Part shown: positions 43,727-52,347 of the stretch, one piece after another
Position numbering within the stretch: the stretch's first letter is position 1
Layout: every line of letters starts with the position of its first letter
Source of the DNA: Gammaproteobacteria bacterium HGW-Gammaproteobacteria-13
Lineage (GTDB): Bacteria; Pseudomonadota; Gammaproteobacteria; Pseudomonadales; Pseudomonadaceae
DNA: 64,000 nt
Direction: 5' to 3'
Assembly (NCBI GenBank): GCA_002840155.1
Contig: PGZH01000008.1
Location: 248,001-312,000 of the forward strand
The notes under the pieces: model-generated
The model's input: only the letters and a program-made list of their open reading frames with translations
Databases searched by the model: none
Told to the model about the DNA's origin: nothing
Position numbers and translations under genes: made by a program

Positions 43727-45172
43727 ATGTTGCGCAGACTCTCTCTGGCTCTCGCTGTGGCCGCCGCGTCCAACGGAATGGCCTGGGCTGCTGAACAAGC
43801 CCCGCTGTCTACCAAAACTGACCTGGTCACGGTTTACCAGGAAGCCGCCGCCAACAATGCCGACCTGGCCGCCGCCCGTGCAGATTACGAAGCGCGCAGC
43901 GAAGTGGTCCCCCAGGCCCGCGCTGGCCTGCTGCCGAACCTGTCTGCCGGCGCCAACCTGAGCGACACCCGTACCCAGGTCGACTCGCCGGCCAACACCA
44001 GCTCGCGCAGCGGCATGGTGTACCAGGCCAACCTCAGCCAGCCGCTGTTCCGCGCTGATCGCTGGTTCCAGTTGCAGGCCGCTAAAGCGACCAACGAACA
44101 AGCCGTGCTGGAACTCTCGGCCACCGAACAGAACCTGATTCTGCAGAGCGCCGAAACCTACTTCGCGGTACTGCGCGCCCAGGACAACCTGGCCTCGACC
44201 AAGGCTGAAGAAGCCGCGTTCAAGCGTCAGCTGGATCAAGCCAACGAGCGCTTCGATGTCGGCCTGTCGGACAAGACCGACGTGCTGGAAGCCCAGGCTG
44301 GTTTCGACACAGCCCGCGCCAACCGCATCATCGCCCAGCAACAGGTAGAAGACGCCTTCGAGGCCCTGATCACCCTGACCAACCGCGACTTCGCCGCCCT
44401 GGAAGGCATCGAACACAGCCTGCCGATCCTCGCGCCAACGCCGAATGACGCCAAGGCCTGGGTCGACACCGCCGCCGCGCAAAACCTCAATCTGCAAGCC
44501 AGCAACTACGCCGTTGAAGCCGCCGAAGAAACCCTGCGCCAGCGTAAGTCCGGCCACGCCCCGACTCTGGACGCGGTTGCCAGCTACCAAAAAGGCGACA
44601 ACGACAGCCTCGGCTTCAGCAACTCCGGTGCACCCGGCCAGGCGCGTTTCAGCGGTGATGTCGAGCAACGCTCGATTGGCCTGCAACTGAATATCCCGCT
44701 GTACAGCGGCGGCCTGACCAGCTCCCAAGTGCGCGAGTCCTACCAGCGCCTGAACCAGACCGAGCAGTTGCGTGAAAGCCTGCGCCGTCAGGTGGTGCAA
44801 AACACCCGCAACCTGCACCGCGCGGTGAATACCGACGTGGAAACCGTGCAGGCGCGCAAGCAGTCGATCATCTCCAACCAGAGCGCCCTGGAAGCCACCG
44901 AAATCGGCTATCAGGTCGGTACGCGTAACATCGTTGACGTGCTCGACGCCCAGCGCCAGCTGTACAGCTCGGTGCGCAACTACAACAACGCGCGTTACGA
45001 CTACATCCTCAACAACCTGCGCTTGAAGCAGGCCGCCGGCACCCTCAGCCCCGACGACCTGGCCGCCCTGGAGCAGTACCTGAAATCCGACTACAACCCG
45101 GATGAAGACTTCCTCCCGCCGGACCTGGCCAAAGCCGCCGAAGCCCAGCTGCGTGGCAACCCGCAGTACTGA
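43727..45172 (+). CDS. tolC: TolC-family outer-membrane channel
   Basis: Trimeric outer-membrane exit duct for type I secretion and some efflux pumps. A signal peptide (about residues 1-22, cut near MAWAAEQA) is followed by the repeated TolC architecture: long helices and beta strands in two halves. EVVPQARAGLLPNLSAG and RVEQRSIGLQLN-like strand segments are recognisable. There are 481 residues from the ATG (MLRRLSLALA); an AGGA lies 9 bases before it. It diverges from thiC. Confidence 0.94.
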   Translation: MLRRLSLALAVAAASNGMAWAAEQAPLSTKTDLVTVYQEAAANNADLAAARADYEARSEVVPQARAGLLPNLSAGANLSDTRTQVDSPANTSSRSGMVYQANLSQPLFRADRWFQLQAAKATNEQAVLELSATEQNLILQSAETYFAVLRAQDNLASTKAEEAAFKRQLDQANERFDVGLSDKTDVLEAQAGFDTARANRIIAQQQVEDAFEALITLTNRDFAALEGIEHSLPILAPTPNDAKAWVDTAAAQNLNLQASNYAVEAAEETLRQRKSGHAPTLDAVASYQKGDNDSLGFSNSGAPGQARFSGDVEQRSIGLQLNIPLYSGGLTSSQVRESYQRLNQTEQLRESLRRQVVQNTRNLHRAVNTDVETVQARKQSIISNQSALEATEIGYQVGTRNIVDVLDAQRQLYSSVRNYNNARYDYILNNLRLKQAAGTLSPDDLAALEQYLKSDYNPDEDFLPPDLAKAAEAQLRGNPQY

Positions 45173-45184
45173 GTAAGGCCCAAC

Positions 45185-45215
45185 AAAAAGCCCGCTGAAT
45201 TCAGCGGGCTTTTTT
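45185..45215 (+). terminator. Rho-independent terminator of tolC
   Basis: AAAAAGCCCGCTGAA with TTCAGCGGGCTTTTTT: a perfect stem with a T tract, 12 bases after the tolC stop. The A-rich left side makes it usable by the convergent waaA gene too. Confidence 0.93.
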
Positions 45216-45228
45216 ATGGAACACGATT

Positions 45229-45284
45229 TGTAGGAGCGGGCCATGCCCGCGATTGCAATTTCGCGGGCATGGCCCGCTCCTACA
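45229..45284. repeat. REP-type palindrome between tolC and waaA
   Basis: Perfect 24-bp inverted arms: TGTAGGAGCGGGCCATGCCC plus GCGA, and the matching right arm, around the 8-base spacer TTGCAATT. The TGTAGGAGCGGGC head is the widespread Pseudomonas REP (GTAGGAGCGGGCTTGCCCGCGA) family, which REP-associated tyrosine transposases mobilise. Confidence 0.92.
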
Positions 45285-45288
45285 CAAC

Positions 45289-46584
45289 CTATTGCGACTT
45301 ACCCTCAAGCAACCGCTCAAGCCCCGCCAACAACCGCGTCAGCGCGCCCTGATTGGCCTGCATCACCGCCAACCCAGCATCACGCATGGCCTGCGCTGCC
45401 TCTGGCTCACGCCATAGTTGCGCGACTCGCTGGGCCAAACCATCGGCATCCGCCACCTCGCTCAAGGCGCCGGCAGCGCGCAACTGCGCGGCAATCTCGA
45501 GAAAGTTAAACAGGTGCGGCCCGCTCAACACCGGCTTACCCAGCGCCGCCGGCTCCAGCAGGTTATGCCCGCCATTGGCCACCAGGCTGCCGCCGACAAA
45601 GGCGATATCTGCGAGGGCATAGAGAAACAACAGCTCGCCCATGGTGTCGCCGAGCAGCACCTGATCACTCGCCAGCAGCGCTTCGCCAGTGGAGCGGCGC
45701 CGCGTGTTAAAGCCTTGCCGCTGGCACAACTCGAACACCGTATTGAAACGCTCGGGATGGCGCGGCACCAGAATCAGCAACGCATCGGGGTTGTGGGTGA
45801 GCAATTCACGGTGGGCAGCGAGAACGATCTCGTCTTCACCGGCATGGGTGCTCGCCGCGATCCACACAGGACGCGACTCGGCCTGCCATTGCTCCCGCAA
45901 GGCAGCGGCGCGGGTAAGCAGCTCGGGATCAATCGTTAGATCAAACTTGATCGAGCCGGTCACCTCAATGCACTCGGCGCGCGCACCCAGACTGCGAAAA
46001 CGCTCGGCTTCCAGCGCCGTTTGCACGGCCAGTAAATCCAGTTCGGCGAGCATCGGCGCAGTGAGGTTGGCAAACCGCGCATAGCCACGGGCCGAACGCT
46101 CGGACAGCCGCCCGTTGGCCAGCGCCACCGGGATGCCACGCGTGGCGCACTGGTGGATATGGTTGGGCCACAGCTCGGTTTCCATAATCACCGCCAGCTT
46201 GGGCTGCACGCGGTCGAGAAAGCGCGCGGCTGCCCAAGGCAGGTCATACGGCAGGTAGCAATGCTGCACGCGGCCTGCGTACTCCGCGCCGCCGAACATC
46301 GCCTGAATACGCTCCGAGCCGGTCGGCGTCATGCAGGTGATGGTGATGGGTAGCTGCGGATAGCGCACCAGCAGCTCACGCACCACTGGCGCAGCGGCGA
46401 TGCTCTCGCCTACGGACACCGCATGCAGCCAGATACCGCCAGGCTTGAGCGGCGGCACACCAAAAGCAAAGCGTTCGCCGATGCGTTTGGCATAGGCTGG
46501 CGCCTGCCAGGCACGCCAGGCCAAACGCCCAGCCACCAGCGGCAGGCCAAGATGAAACAGCAGGGTGTAGAGGCTTCTATTCAT
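45289..46584 (-). CDS. waaA: 3-deoxy-D-manno-octulosonic acid transferase
   Basis: Adds Kdo to lipid A precursor at the inner membrane. The start MNRSLYTLLFHLGLPL forms a membrane-associated helix, and GVSVGES and MIMETELWPN-type acidic motifs (IMETELWPN) belong to GT30. LVGGSLVANGGHNLLEPAA-like sequence (FVGGSLVANGGHNLLEPA) is the donor-site signature. There are 431 residues. It faces the REP palindrome and tolC. Confidence 0.96.
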   Translation of the reverse strand: MNRSLYTLLFHLGLPLVAGRLAWRAWQAPAYAKRIGERFAFGVPPLKPGGIWLHAVSVGESIAAAPVVRELLVRYPQLPITITCMTPTGSERIQAMFGGAEYAGRVQHCYLPYDLPWAAARFLDRVQPKLAVIMETELWPNHIHQCATRGIPVALANGRLSERSARGYARFANLTAPMLAELDLLAVQTALEAERFRSLGARAECIEVTGSIKFDLTIDPELLTRAAALREQWQAESRPVWIAASTHAGEDEIVLAAHRELLTHNPDALLILVPRHPERFNTVFELCQRQGFNTRRRSTGEALLASDQVLLGDTMGELLFLYALADIAFVGGSLVANGGHNLLEPAALGKPVLSGPHLFNFLEIAAQLRAAGALSEVADADGLAQRVAQLWREPEAAQAMRDAGLAVMQANQGALTRLLAGLERLLEGKSQ

Positions 46585-46616
46585 GGCGCGCAGCTTAACA
46601 GAGTGGTTGGGGCTGA

Positions 46617-47501
46617 TCAGCCGATGGCCTGCAGGTGCTCGGCAAAGCACTCGGCCAGCCACAGCGCAGCCGGCCCCAGAGCCTCATCACGGCGGCAGAC
46701 CAGCTCGACCACCAGCGGTGGCGGCGTCCAGTCGCTGCTCAACTCCACCAGCTGGCTCTGATAGGTCGGGTACTGCACCACATGGCGCGGCAGCCAGGCC
46801 CAGCCGAGGTTGCGCATCAGCAGCTCGGCCATGGCGTAGAAGCTGTCGGTGCGCCAGACCGACGGACTGAGCTGTTCGCCGCCGGGGTAATGGCTGTCCT
46901 GCGGCGCCATCAGCAGCTGCCGATGCCGCGCCAGTTCACGCCGATCAACATGCCCAGCCCCCGCCAACGCATGCCCTGCCCCGCACACGGTCACCATCTC
47001 GATGGTGCCCAGGCGCTGACGCTCCAGGGCGTCGGGCATCTGCTCGTGGTGAAACAGCAGGCCGAGGTCGGCGCGGTGCTCCAGCAGCTTGCGCGCCACA
47101 TCGCCTTGGGCGCCGCTTGCCAATTGCACCTCCAGCAGCGGGAACTGTTGCGCCAACGCCTCCAGGCTGTCGAGCACCGGCTGATAAGGCATCGCCTCAT
47201 CCTGGGCCAGACGCAAACGCACCTCCTCACCGCGCACCAGGCCCAGCGCACGGCCTTCCAGACGCTGACACTGGCGCAGTACCTCGCGCGCCTCCTCCAA
47301 CAAGGCCGCACCGGCGTCGGTCAGGCGTGGCTGACGGCCACTGCTGCGCTCGAACAAGCGCACGCCCAGATCAGCCTCCAGCAGGGCAATCGCATTGCTC
47401 ACCGCCGATTGCGCGCGCTGCATTTTCCGGCCCACGGCGGAGAACGACTGACCATCGGCGACGCTGACAAACAGGCGAATCTGCTCCAGGCTCCACTGCA
47501 T
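46617..47501 (-). CDS. LysR-family transcriptional regulator
   Basis: N-terminal winged helix-turn-helix (LRLFVSVADGQSFSAVG-like: IRLFVSVADGQSFSAVG, then AQSAVSNAIALLEADLG) and a C-terminal effector-binding domain. There are 294 residues from MQWSLEQIR. It diverges from the SMR efflux gene with an 87-base gap, so it is the likely regulator of that gene and of itself. The gap contains an ATCTAGAT palindrome near its own start. The effector is unknown. Confidence 0.92.
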   Translation of the reverse strand: MQWSLEQIRLFVSVADGQSFSAVGRKMQRAQSAVSNAIALLEADLGVRLFERSSGRQPRLTDAGAALLEEAREVLRQCQRLEGRALGLVRGEEVRLRLAQDEAMPYQPVLDSLEALAQQFPLLEVQLASGAQGDVARKLLEHRADLGLLFHHEQMPDALERQRLGTIEMVTVCGAGHALAGAGHVDRRELARHRQLLMAPQDSHYPGGEQLSPSVWRTDSFYAMAELLMRNLGWAWLPRHVVQYPTYQSQLVELSSDWTPPPLVVELVCRRDEALGPAALWLAECFAEHLQAIG

Positions 47502-47588
47502 AACCCATCTCCAATCTAGATAGGTAATCACTTTATCCCATCCGTCAGACCACTAGAATGGCCACCAGATCACTATGGAGGCCACATC

Positions 47589-47921
47589 ATGGGCGGCTAT
47601 CTCTACCTCGCTATTGCCATCACTGCCGAAGTCATCGCCACCACCTCGATGAAGGCCCTGGATGGTTTCAATAAACCTCTGCCCCTGCTCTTGGTTGTGG
47701 TCGGCTACGCCATTTCGTTCTGGATGCTCAGCCTGGTGGTGAAGACCATCCCGGTCGGCGTCGCTTACGCGGTATGGGCAGGCCTGGGTATCGTGTTGGT
47801 AAGCATCGCGGCGGTGTTTCTCTACCAGCAGCGGTTGGACCTGCCGGCCATGCTCGGCATGGGCCTGATCGTAGCCGGCGTGGTGGTGATTCAGCTGTTC
47901 TCGCAAAGCGTCGGCCACTGA
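47589..47921 (+). CDS. Small multidrug resistance (SMR/EmrE-type) efflux protein
   Basis: 110 residues with four membrane helices. The essential Glu is at position 14 (AITAEVIATT), and the conserved GVAYAVWAGLG is present in helix 3. These proteins export quaternary ammonium and related cations by proton antiport as antiparallel dimers. It is the likely target of the divergent LysR regulator. Confidence 0.94.
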   Translation: MGGYLYLAIAITAEVIATTSMKALDGFNKPLPLLLVVVGYAISFWMLSLVVKTIPVGVAYAVWAGLGIVLVSIAAVFLYQQRLDLPAMLGMGLIVAGVVVIQLFSQSVGH

Positions 47922-47994
47922 GCGGCTGAGTCGCACAGGCGGGCTAGCGCGGGCGGGTTATACTGCGCGCCTGTTTTCCCGGTGAGACACATGC

Positions 47995-49167
47995 ATGTCC
48001 CAGGCGTTAAGCACTGATGTTTTGATCGTGGGCGGCGGCATCGCCGGCCTCTGGCTGAATGCGCGCCTGCGCCGCCAGGGCTTTGCCACCCTACTGGTGG
48101 AAAACGCCCGCCTCGGCGGCGGGCAGAGCGTGAAATCCCAGGGCATCATCCATGGCGGCGCCAAATACGCCCTGCATGGCGCGCTGACCGGCGCCTCTGA
48201 AGCCATCGCCGATATGCCGCGGCGCTGGCGCGAAGCTTTGGCCGGCAGCGGTGAGCTGGATCTGGCCGGCGTGCGCCTGCTCTCCGATGCCCACTACCTG
48301 TGGTCGCCCGGCAGCCTGGCCGGCAATATCACCAGTTTTTTTGCCAGCAAGGCGGTGCGCGGCCGGGTTGATCAGGTCAAAGGCGAGCAACTGCCACCCG
48401 CCCTGCAACACCCGAAATTCAAGGGCAAGGTCTACCGCCTGGCCGAACTGGTGCTGGATGTACCGAGCCTGATCAACCGCCTCAGCGAGCTGGCCGGCGA
48501 CGGCCAGCTCGCTGCCGAGCGCATCGAACCGCTGCGGGAAAATAGCGAGCTGGTCGGCCTGATCATCGACGGCCGCGAGATTCGCGCACAACGCATCATC
48601 CTTAGCGCCGGCCGTGGCAATGCCGAGTTACTTAGCGCCCTTGGCCTGAACCAGCCGGCCCAGCAGCTGCGCCCGCTGCATATGACCCTGGTCAAAGGCC
48701 CAACGCTAAAGCCGCTGTACGCCCACTGCCTGGGCGGCGGGCCGAAGCCGCGCGTCACCATCACCACCCACCCGGCGGCCGATGGCCAGTGGGTCTGGTA
48801 CCTGGGCGGCGATCTGGCCGAAGCCGATGGCGTGGCCCGTGATGAGGCGGCGCAAATCCAGGCCGCGCAGAAAGAGCTAAGCGAGCTGTTGCCCTGGGTC
48901 GATCTGTCCGCTGCGCAATGGGCTACGCTGCGGGTAGAGCGCGCCGAGCCGGCGCAATCCGGTCTGGTGCGCCCGGACAACGCCTTTTTGCACGAGCAGG
49001 ACAAACTGCTGGTGGGCTGGCCAACTAAACTGGCGTTAGCCCCGGACTTTGCCGACCGCGTGCTGGCGGCACTGGCCCGCGATGGCATTCAACCCGCGCA
49101 GCACGCGCCACTGCCCGCGCTGCCGCGCCCGACCGTCGCCCCACCCGCCTGGGAGGAACTGTTCTGA
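47995..49167 (+). CDS. FAD-dependent oxidoreductase (DAO type)
   Basis: The N-terminal dinucleotide-binding motif VLIVGGGIAGLWLNARL shows FAD binding. The rest resembles D-amino-acid-oxidase-type flavoproteins, with GGGQSVKSQGIIHGGAKYAL near the flavin and GWPTKLALAPDFADRVL at the end. There are 390 residues. The stop overlaps the start of the aldo-keto reductase gene, so the two act together, but the substrate is unknown. It corresponds by position to P. aeruginosa PA4991. Confidence 0.82.
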   Translation: MSQALSTDVLIVGGGIAGLWLNARLRRQGFATLLVENARLGGGQSVKSQGIIHGGAKYALHGALTGASEAIADMPRRWREALAGSGELDLAGVRLLSDAHYLWSPGSLAGNITSFFASKAVRGRVDQVKGEQLPPALQHPKFKGKVYRLAELVLDVPSLINRLSELAGDGQLAAERIEPLRENSELVGLIIDGREIRAQRIILSAGRGNAELLSALGLNQPAQQLRPLHMTLVKGPTLKPLYAHCLGGGPKPRVTITTHPAADGQWVWYLGGDLAEADGVARDEAAQIQAAQKELSELLPWVDLSAAQWATLRVERAEPAQSGLVRPDNAFLHEQDKLLVGWPTKLALAPDFADRVLAALARDGIQPAQHAPLPALPRPTVAPPAWEELF

Positions 49168-49985
49168 TGCATCCACTGCACAGCCTGCACAACCTGCATC
49201 GCCCACTGGGCGCCACCGAGCTGCTGGTTTCGCCGCTGGGCCTGGGCACGGTCAAGCTGGGCCGTGATCAAGGGGTGAAATACCCCAACGGTTTCACCAT
49301 CCCCGATGACGCCGCCGCCCGCGAACTGCTGGCCCAGGCCCATGACCTGGGCATCAACCTGATCGACACCGCGCCGGCCTACGGTACCAGCGAAACCCGC
49401 CTAGGCCCGTTGTTGCGCGGCCAGCGCCAGCAGTGGGTGATTGTCAGCAAGGTCGGCGAAGAGTTCGACAATGGCCAGTCGCGCTTCGACTTCAGCCCGG
49501 CGCACACCCGTTTCTCGGTGGAGCGCAGCCTCAAGCGTCTGGAAAGCGACTTTATCGACCTGGTGCTGGTGCATTCCGACGGCAACGATGTGGCAATTTT
49601 GCGTGACAGCGGCGTGTACGAAACCCTGGCTGAGCTTAAGCGCGAGGGCAAGATTCGCGGCTTCGGCCTCTCCGGCAAAACCGTCGAAGGTGGCCTGCTG
49701 GCCCTGGAAACCGGTGACTGCGCGATGGTCACCTACAACCTCAATGAGCAGGCCGAGCAGGCCGTACTCGACTACGCCGAACTGCACGGTAAAGGCATCC
49801 TGATCAAGAAAGCCCTGGCCAGCGGCCACGCCTGCCTGGCGCCGGGTGTCGACCCGGTGCGCGCCAGTTTCGAGCTGATCTTCGGCCACCCGGGCGCCTG
49901 CAGCGCGATCATCGGCACCATCAATCCACAGCACCTGGCGCACAACGTCGCCATCGCTGCCGCTGTAATTCAGGATATTGCCTAA
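49167..49985 (+). CDS. Aldo/keto reductase
   Basis: TIM-barrel NADPH-linked reductase. Catalytic Asp and Tyr lie in IDTAPAYGTSE, the Lys in VSKVGEE and the His in VLVHSDG. There are 272 residues, short for the family, with a simple C-terminal end. Its ATG overlaps the stop of the flavoprotein gene, so coupled expression is likely. Confidence 0.92.
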   Translation: MHPLHSLHNLHRPLGATELLVSPLGLGTVKLGRDQGVKYPNGFTIPDDAAARELLAQAHDLGINLIDTAPAYGTSETRLGPLLRGQRQQWVIVSKVGEEFDNGQSRFDFSPAHTRFSVERSLKRLESDFIDLVLVHSDGNDVAILRDSGVYETLAELKREGKIRGFGLSGKTVEGGLLALETGDCAMVTYNLNEQAEQAVLDYAELHGKGILIKKALASGHACLAPGVDPVRASFELIFGHPGACSAIIGTINPQHLAHNVAIAAAVIQDIA

Positions 49986-50048
49986 GCGTTCACGCCCGCC
50001 CATCTGTGCCAAGCTCTCAGGCCGTATCCATGTCCGCGAGGAGTTGCC

Positions 50049-50924
50049 ATGCCGCGCACCCTGATCCGCAAAGACCCGAGCAACTTCAAGACCCTGCAGC
50101 TGTTTGTCGAAGCCAGCCCGGAAGGCCTGAGCTATCAGGGCCTGGGGATGCCGCTGAACTTTGCGCAGATGCTGGAGAAGCGCAAACCGGTAAGCGTGGC
50201 CGACACCCAGCGCTTTGCCGTGGAGCTGGCCAACCTAGGCGTTTCGGTGCGCCTGACCCTCTGCTGGCAGGGCCGCGAATACTGGGTGCTGGTACGTCAA
50301 CGCCGCGCGGATCGCGGCGATGTGGTACTCAAGCTGATCTCCGGTTACGTGCCGGCCCATGAACTCAACCTGCCGCTGCTTACCGCAATTCAGGAAGTCG
50401 CCGAAGAATGCCTGCTGGAAACCCCGGAAGGCTGGCTAAGCGGACGCTTTGGCGACACCTGGCTGCCGACGCCCTACCAGAGCAGCCTGCACTACCGGGA
50501 AACCGCGCACTTCAGCCTCAGCTCGCTGTCCGGCGCCGCGCGGCCGGTGCAGTGTGGCAACCTGAAGCTGCTCGAACGCCCGCGCGCTTACGTGCACATG
50601 CCAACCGCCTCATTTCAGCTGGTGTATGACCTGCGCCTGGATCTGCCCAAGGAAACGCGGCAGCTCAGCCTGCTGCATGTCGACGAGCATCTAGAAGATG
50701 GCCAACTGATCGCCCGCCTCAACCGCGCCCGCCCCGATCTGTTTCTGATTCCCCTGGATCAGGGCCGACCGACCGCAGAGCTGCTGACCCTGAAACAAGG
50801 CCAGCTATCACCCGCCAGCACCCGCGGCCTGTGGCTGGCCGAAAGCTTTGCGCCACAGGATGGCTGGCTGGTGCGTGAGGAGCGCATTCGCTGGAAGGAT
50901 TGGCTAAGCCTGCAAGGCATTTGA
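50049..50924 (+). CDS. Conserved protein with a broken Nudix-like motif
   Basis: 291 residues of unknown function. The segment from Gly99 to Leu123 (ISGYVPAHELNLPLLTA, then IQEVAEECLL) resembles a Nudix box. The spacer is 9 instead of 7, the Arg is Gln115 and the Gly is lost, so classical Nudix hydrolysis is doubtful. The preceding strand (REYWVLVRQRR) fits the Nudix fold. It follows the aldo-keto reductase by 63 bases and may belong to the same transcript. It is the positional equivalent of P. aeruginosa PA4993. Confidence 0.7.
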   Translation: MPRTLIRKDPSNFKTLQLFVEASPEGLSYQGLGMPLNFAQMLEKRKPVSVADTQRFAVELANLGVSVRLTLCWQGREYWVLVRQRRADRGDVVLKLISGYVPAHELNLPLLTAIQEVAEECLLETPEGWLSGRFGDTWLPTPYQSSLHYRETAHFSLSSLSGAARPVQCGNLKLLERPRAYVHMPTASFQLVYDLRLDLPKETRQLSLLHVDEHLEDGQLIARLNRARPDLFLIPLDQGRPTAELLTLKQGQLSPASTRGLWLAESFAPQDGWLVREERIRWKDWLSLQGI

Positions 50925-50960
50925 ACGCAGCCGCAGAGGCAATCTGCAACGGCCAAAACC

Positions 50961-51033
50961 GTAGGGTGGATGACGCTCTTTTCATCCACCTTTACCGCGT
51001 ATCGGTGGATGGGTGAAGCGCCAACCACCCTAC
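50961..51033. repeat. Dispersed GTAGGGTGG palindromic repeat
   Basis: The ends GTAGGGTGG and CCACCCTAC enclose internal GGATG...CATCC and GGTGGATGGGTG segments, 73 bases in all. It lies in the 202-base gap between convergent genes. Similar sequences are common in Pseudomonas intergenic regions in my memory. A weak hairpin near 51055 may end one or both transcripts; I see nothing else in the gap. Confidence 0.65.
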
Positions 51034-51126
51034 AATTGGCTGGCGCAGACGCAAAAAAGCCCCACCTAAGCAGGGCAAAAAGGGATTTCAGGCAGACGGG
51101 CTAGACTCATCCAGCCCGCGTAACAA

Positions 51127-52335
51127 CTACTTCAATTCGCTGGAACTCTTGCCCAGCAGGCGCCTGGCAACGATCAGCAACTGGATCTGCTGGGTGCCCT
51201 CGAAGATGTCGAGAATCTTCGAGTCGCGCGCCCACTTCTCCAACAGCTCGTCCTCGCCATAACCCAGGGCACCGGCCAACTCGACGCATTTCAGCGTCAC
51301 CTCATTAGCCACCCGCCCGGCCTTGGCCTTGGCGATGGAGGCTTCCTTGGAGTTGGGCAGCTTGTTGTCGGCCATCCAGGCGGCTTTCAGGGTCAGCAGG
51401 CGCGCGGCTTCCCATTCAGCCTCCAGGCGATAGAGGGTCGCCTCGGCATGGCTGACGCTGAGCAACGGCTTGCGGTAATCCAGCGTGCAAACCTTCTTCA
51501 GCAGCTCGCGGGTACGATCCAGCGACGCCTTGGCCACGCCCACCGCCATGCCGGCGACCAGCGGGCGGGTGTTGTCGAAGGTTTCCATCACCCCGGCAAA
51601 GCCCTTCTGCACATCGATTTCCGGGTTACCCAGCAGGTTGGCTGCCGGCACCCGGCAATCAGTGAAACTGATTGAGGCCGTATCCGAAGCCTTGATCCCA
51701 AGCTTCTTCTCTAGGCGAGTCACCGTCATGCCCGGTGTGCCGTGCTCAACCACAAAGGACTTGATCGCCGCACGGCCGAGGCTCTTGTCCAGGGTGGCCC
51801 AGACCACCACCGCATCGGCACGCTCGCCAGAGGTAACAAAGATCTTCTCGCCGTTGAGCACGTAGTGATCGCCATCTTTGATCGCCGTGGTGCGAATCGC
51901 CGCCGAGTCCGAACCGCAACCCGGTTCGGTAATCGCCATGGCCGCCCAGGTGCCGCCGAAGCGCGCCAGTTGCTCATCATTGGCCACCGCAGCAATCGCC
52001 GCATTGCCCAGGCCCTGACGCGGCATAGCCAGGAGCAAACCGACATCGCCCCAGCACAGCTCCATCACCCCCAGCAGCGCGGACAGATTGCCACCATTTT
52101 TGATGCCTTCCTGCTGCTCACGGGCCGCGCCACGCTTGCTTGCCGAGGTGGCGCCGATGGCGTCCGGCGAGCCGGCGTTCATGCCATCCAGCAGCGCCGC
52201 GAGCAGGTCCAGCTCCTTGGGATAGGCATGCTCGGCCTTGTCGTACTTGCGTGAAAGCGGGCGAAAGTAATTCTCCGCCACCTGATGGGCCTGATTGACC
52301 AAGCCACGGAATTTCTTTGGGGTTTCCAGATTCAT
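51127..52335 (-). CDS. Acyl-CoA dehydrogenase
   Basis: FAD enzyme that introduces a double bond into acyl-CoA. AITEPGCGSDSAAIRT and the C-terminal EGTQQIQLLIVARRLLG are conserved, and the Glu in ILDIFEGTQQ is the likely catalytic base. There are 402 residues. It follows a second, divergent paralogue by 12 bases. The pair probably forms a heteromeric or sequential enzyme system; substrate chain length is unknown. Confidence 0.92.
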   Translation of the reverse strand: MNLETPKKFRGLVNQAHQVAENYFRPLSRKYDKAEHAYPKELDLLAALLDGMNAGSPDAIGATSASKRGAAREQQEGIKNGGNLSALLGVMELCWGDVGLLLAMPRQGLGNAAIAAVANDEQLARFGGTWAAMAITEPGCGSDSAAIRTTAIKDGDHYVLNGEKIFVTSGERADAVVVWATLDKSLGRAAIKSFVVEHGTPGMTVTRLEKKLGIKASDTASISFTDCRVPAANLLGNPEIDVQKGFAGVMETFDNTRPLVAGMAVGVAKASLDRTRELLKKVCTLDYRKPLLSVSHAEATLYRLEAEWEAARLLTLKAAWMADNKLPNSKEASIAKAKAGRVANEVTLKCVELAGALGYGEDELLEKWARDSKILDIFEGTQQIQLLIVARRLLGKSSSELK

Positions 52336-52347
52336 GTTGAGGCGCCC

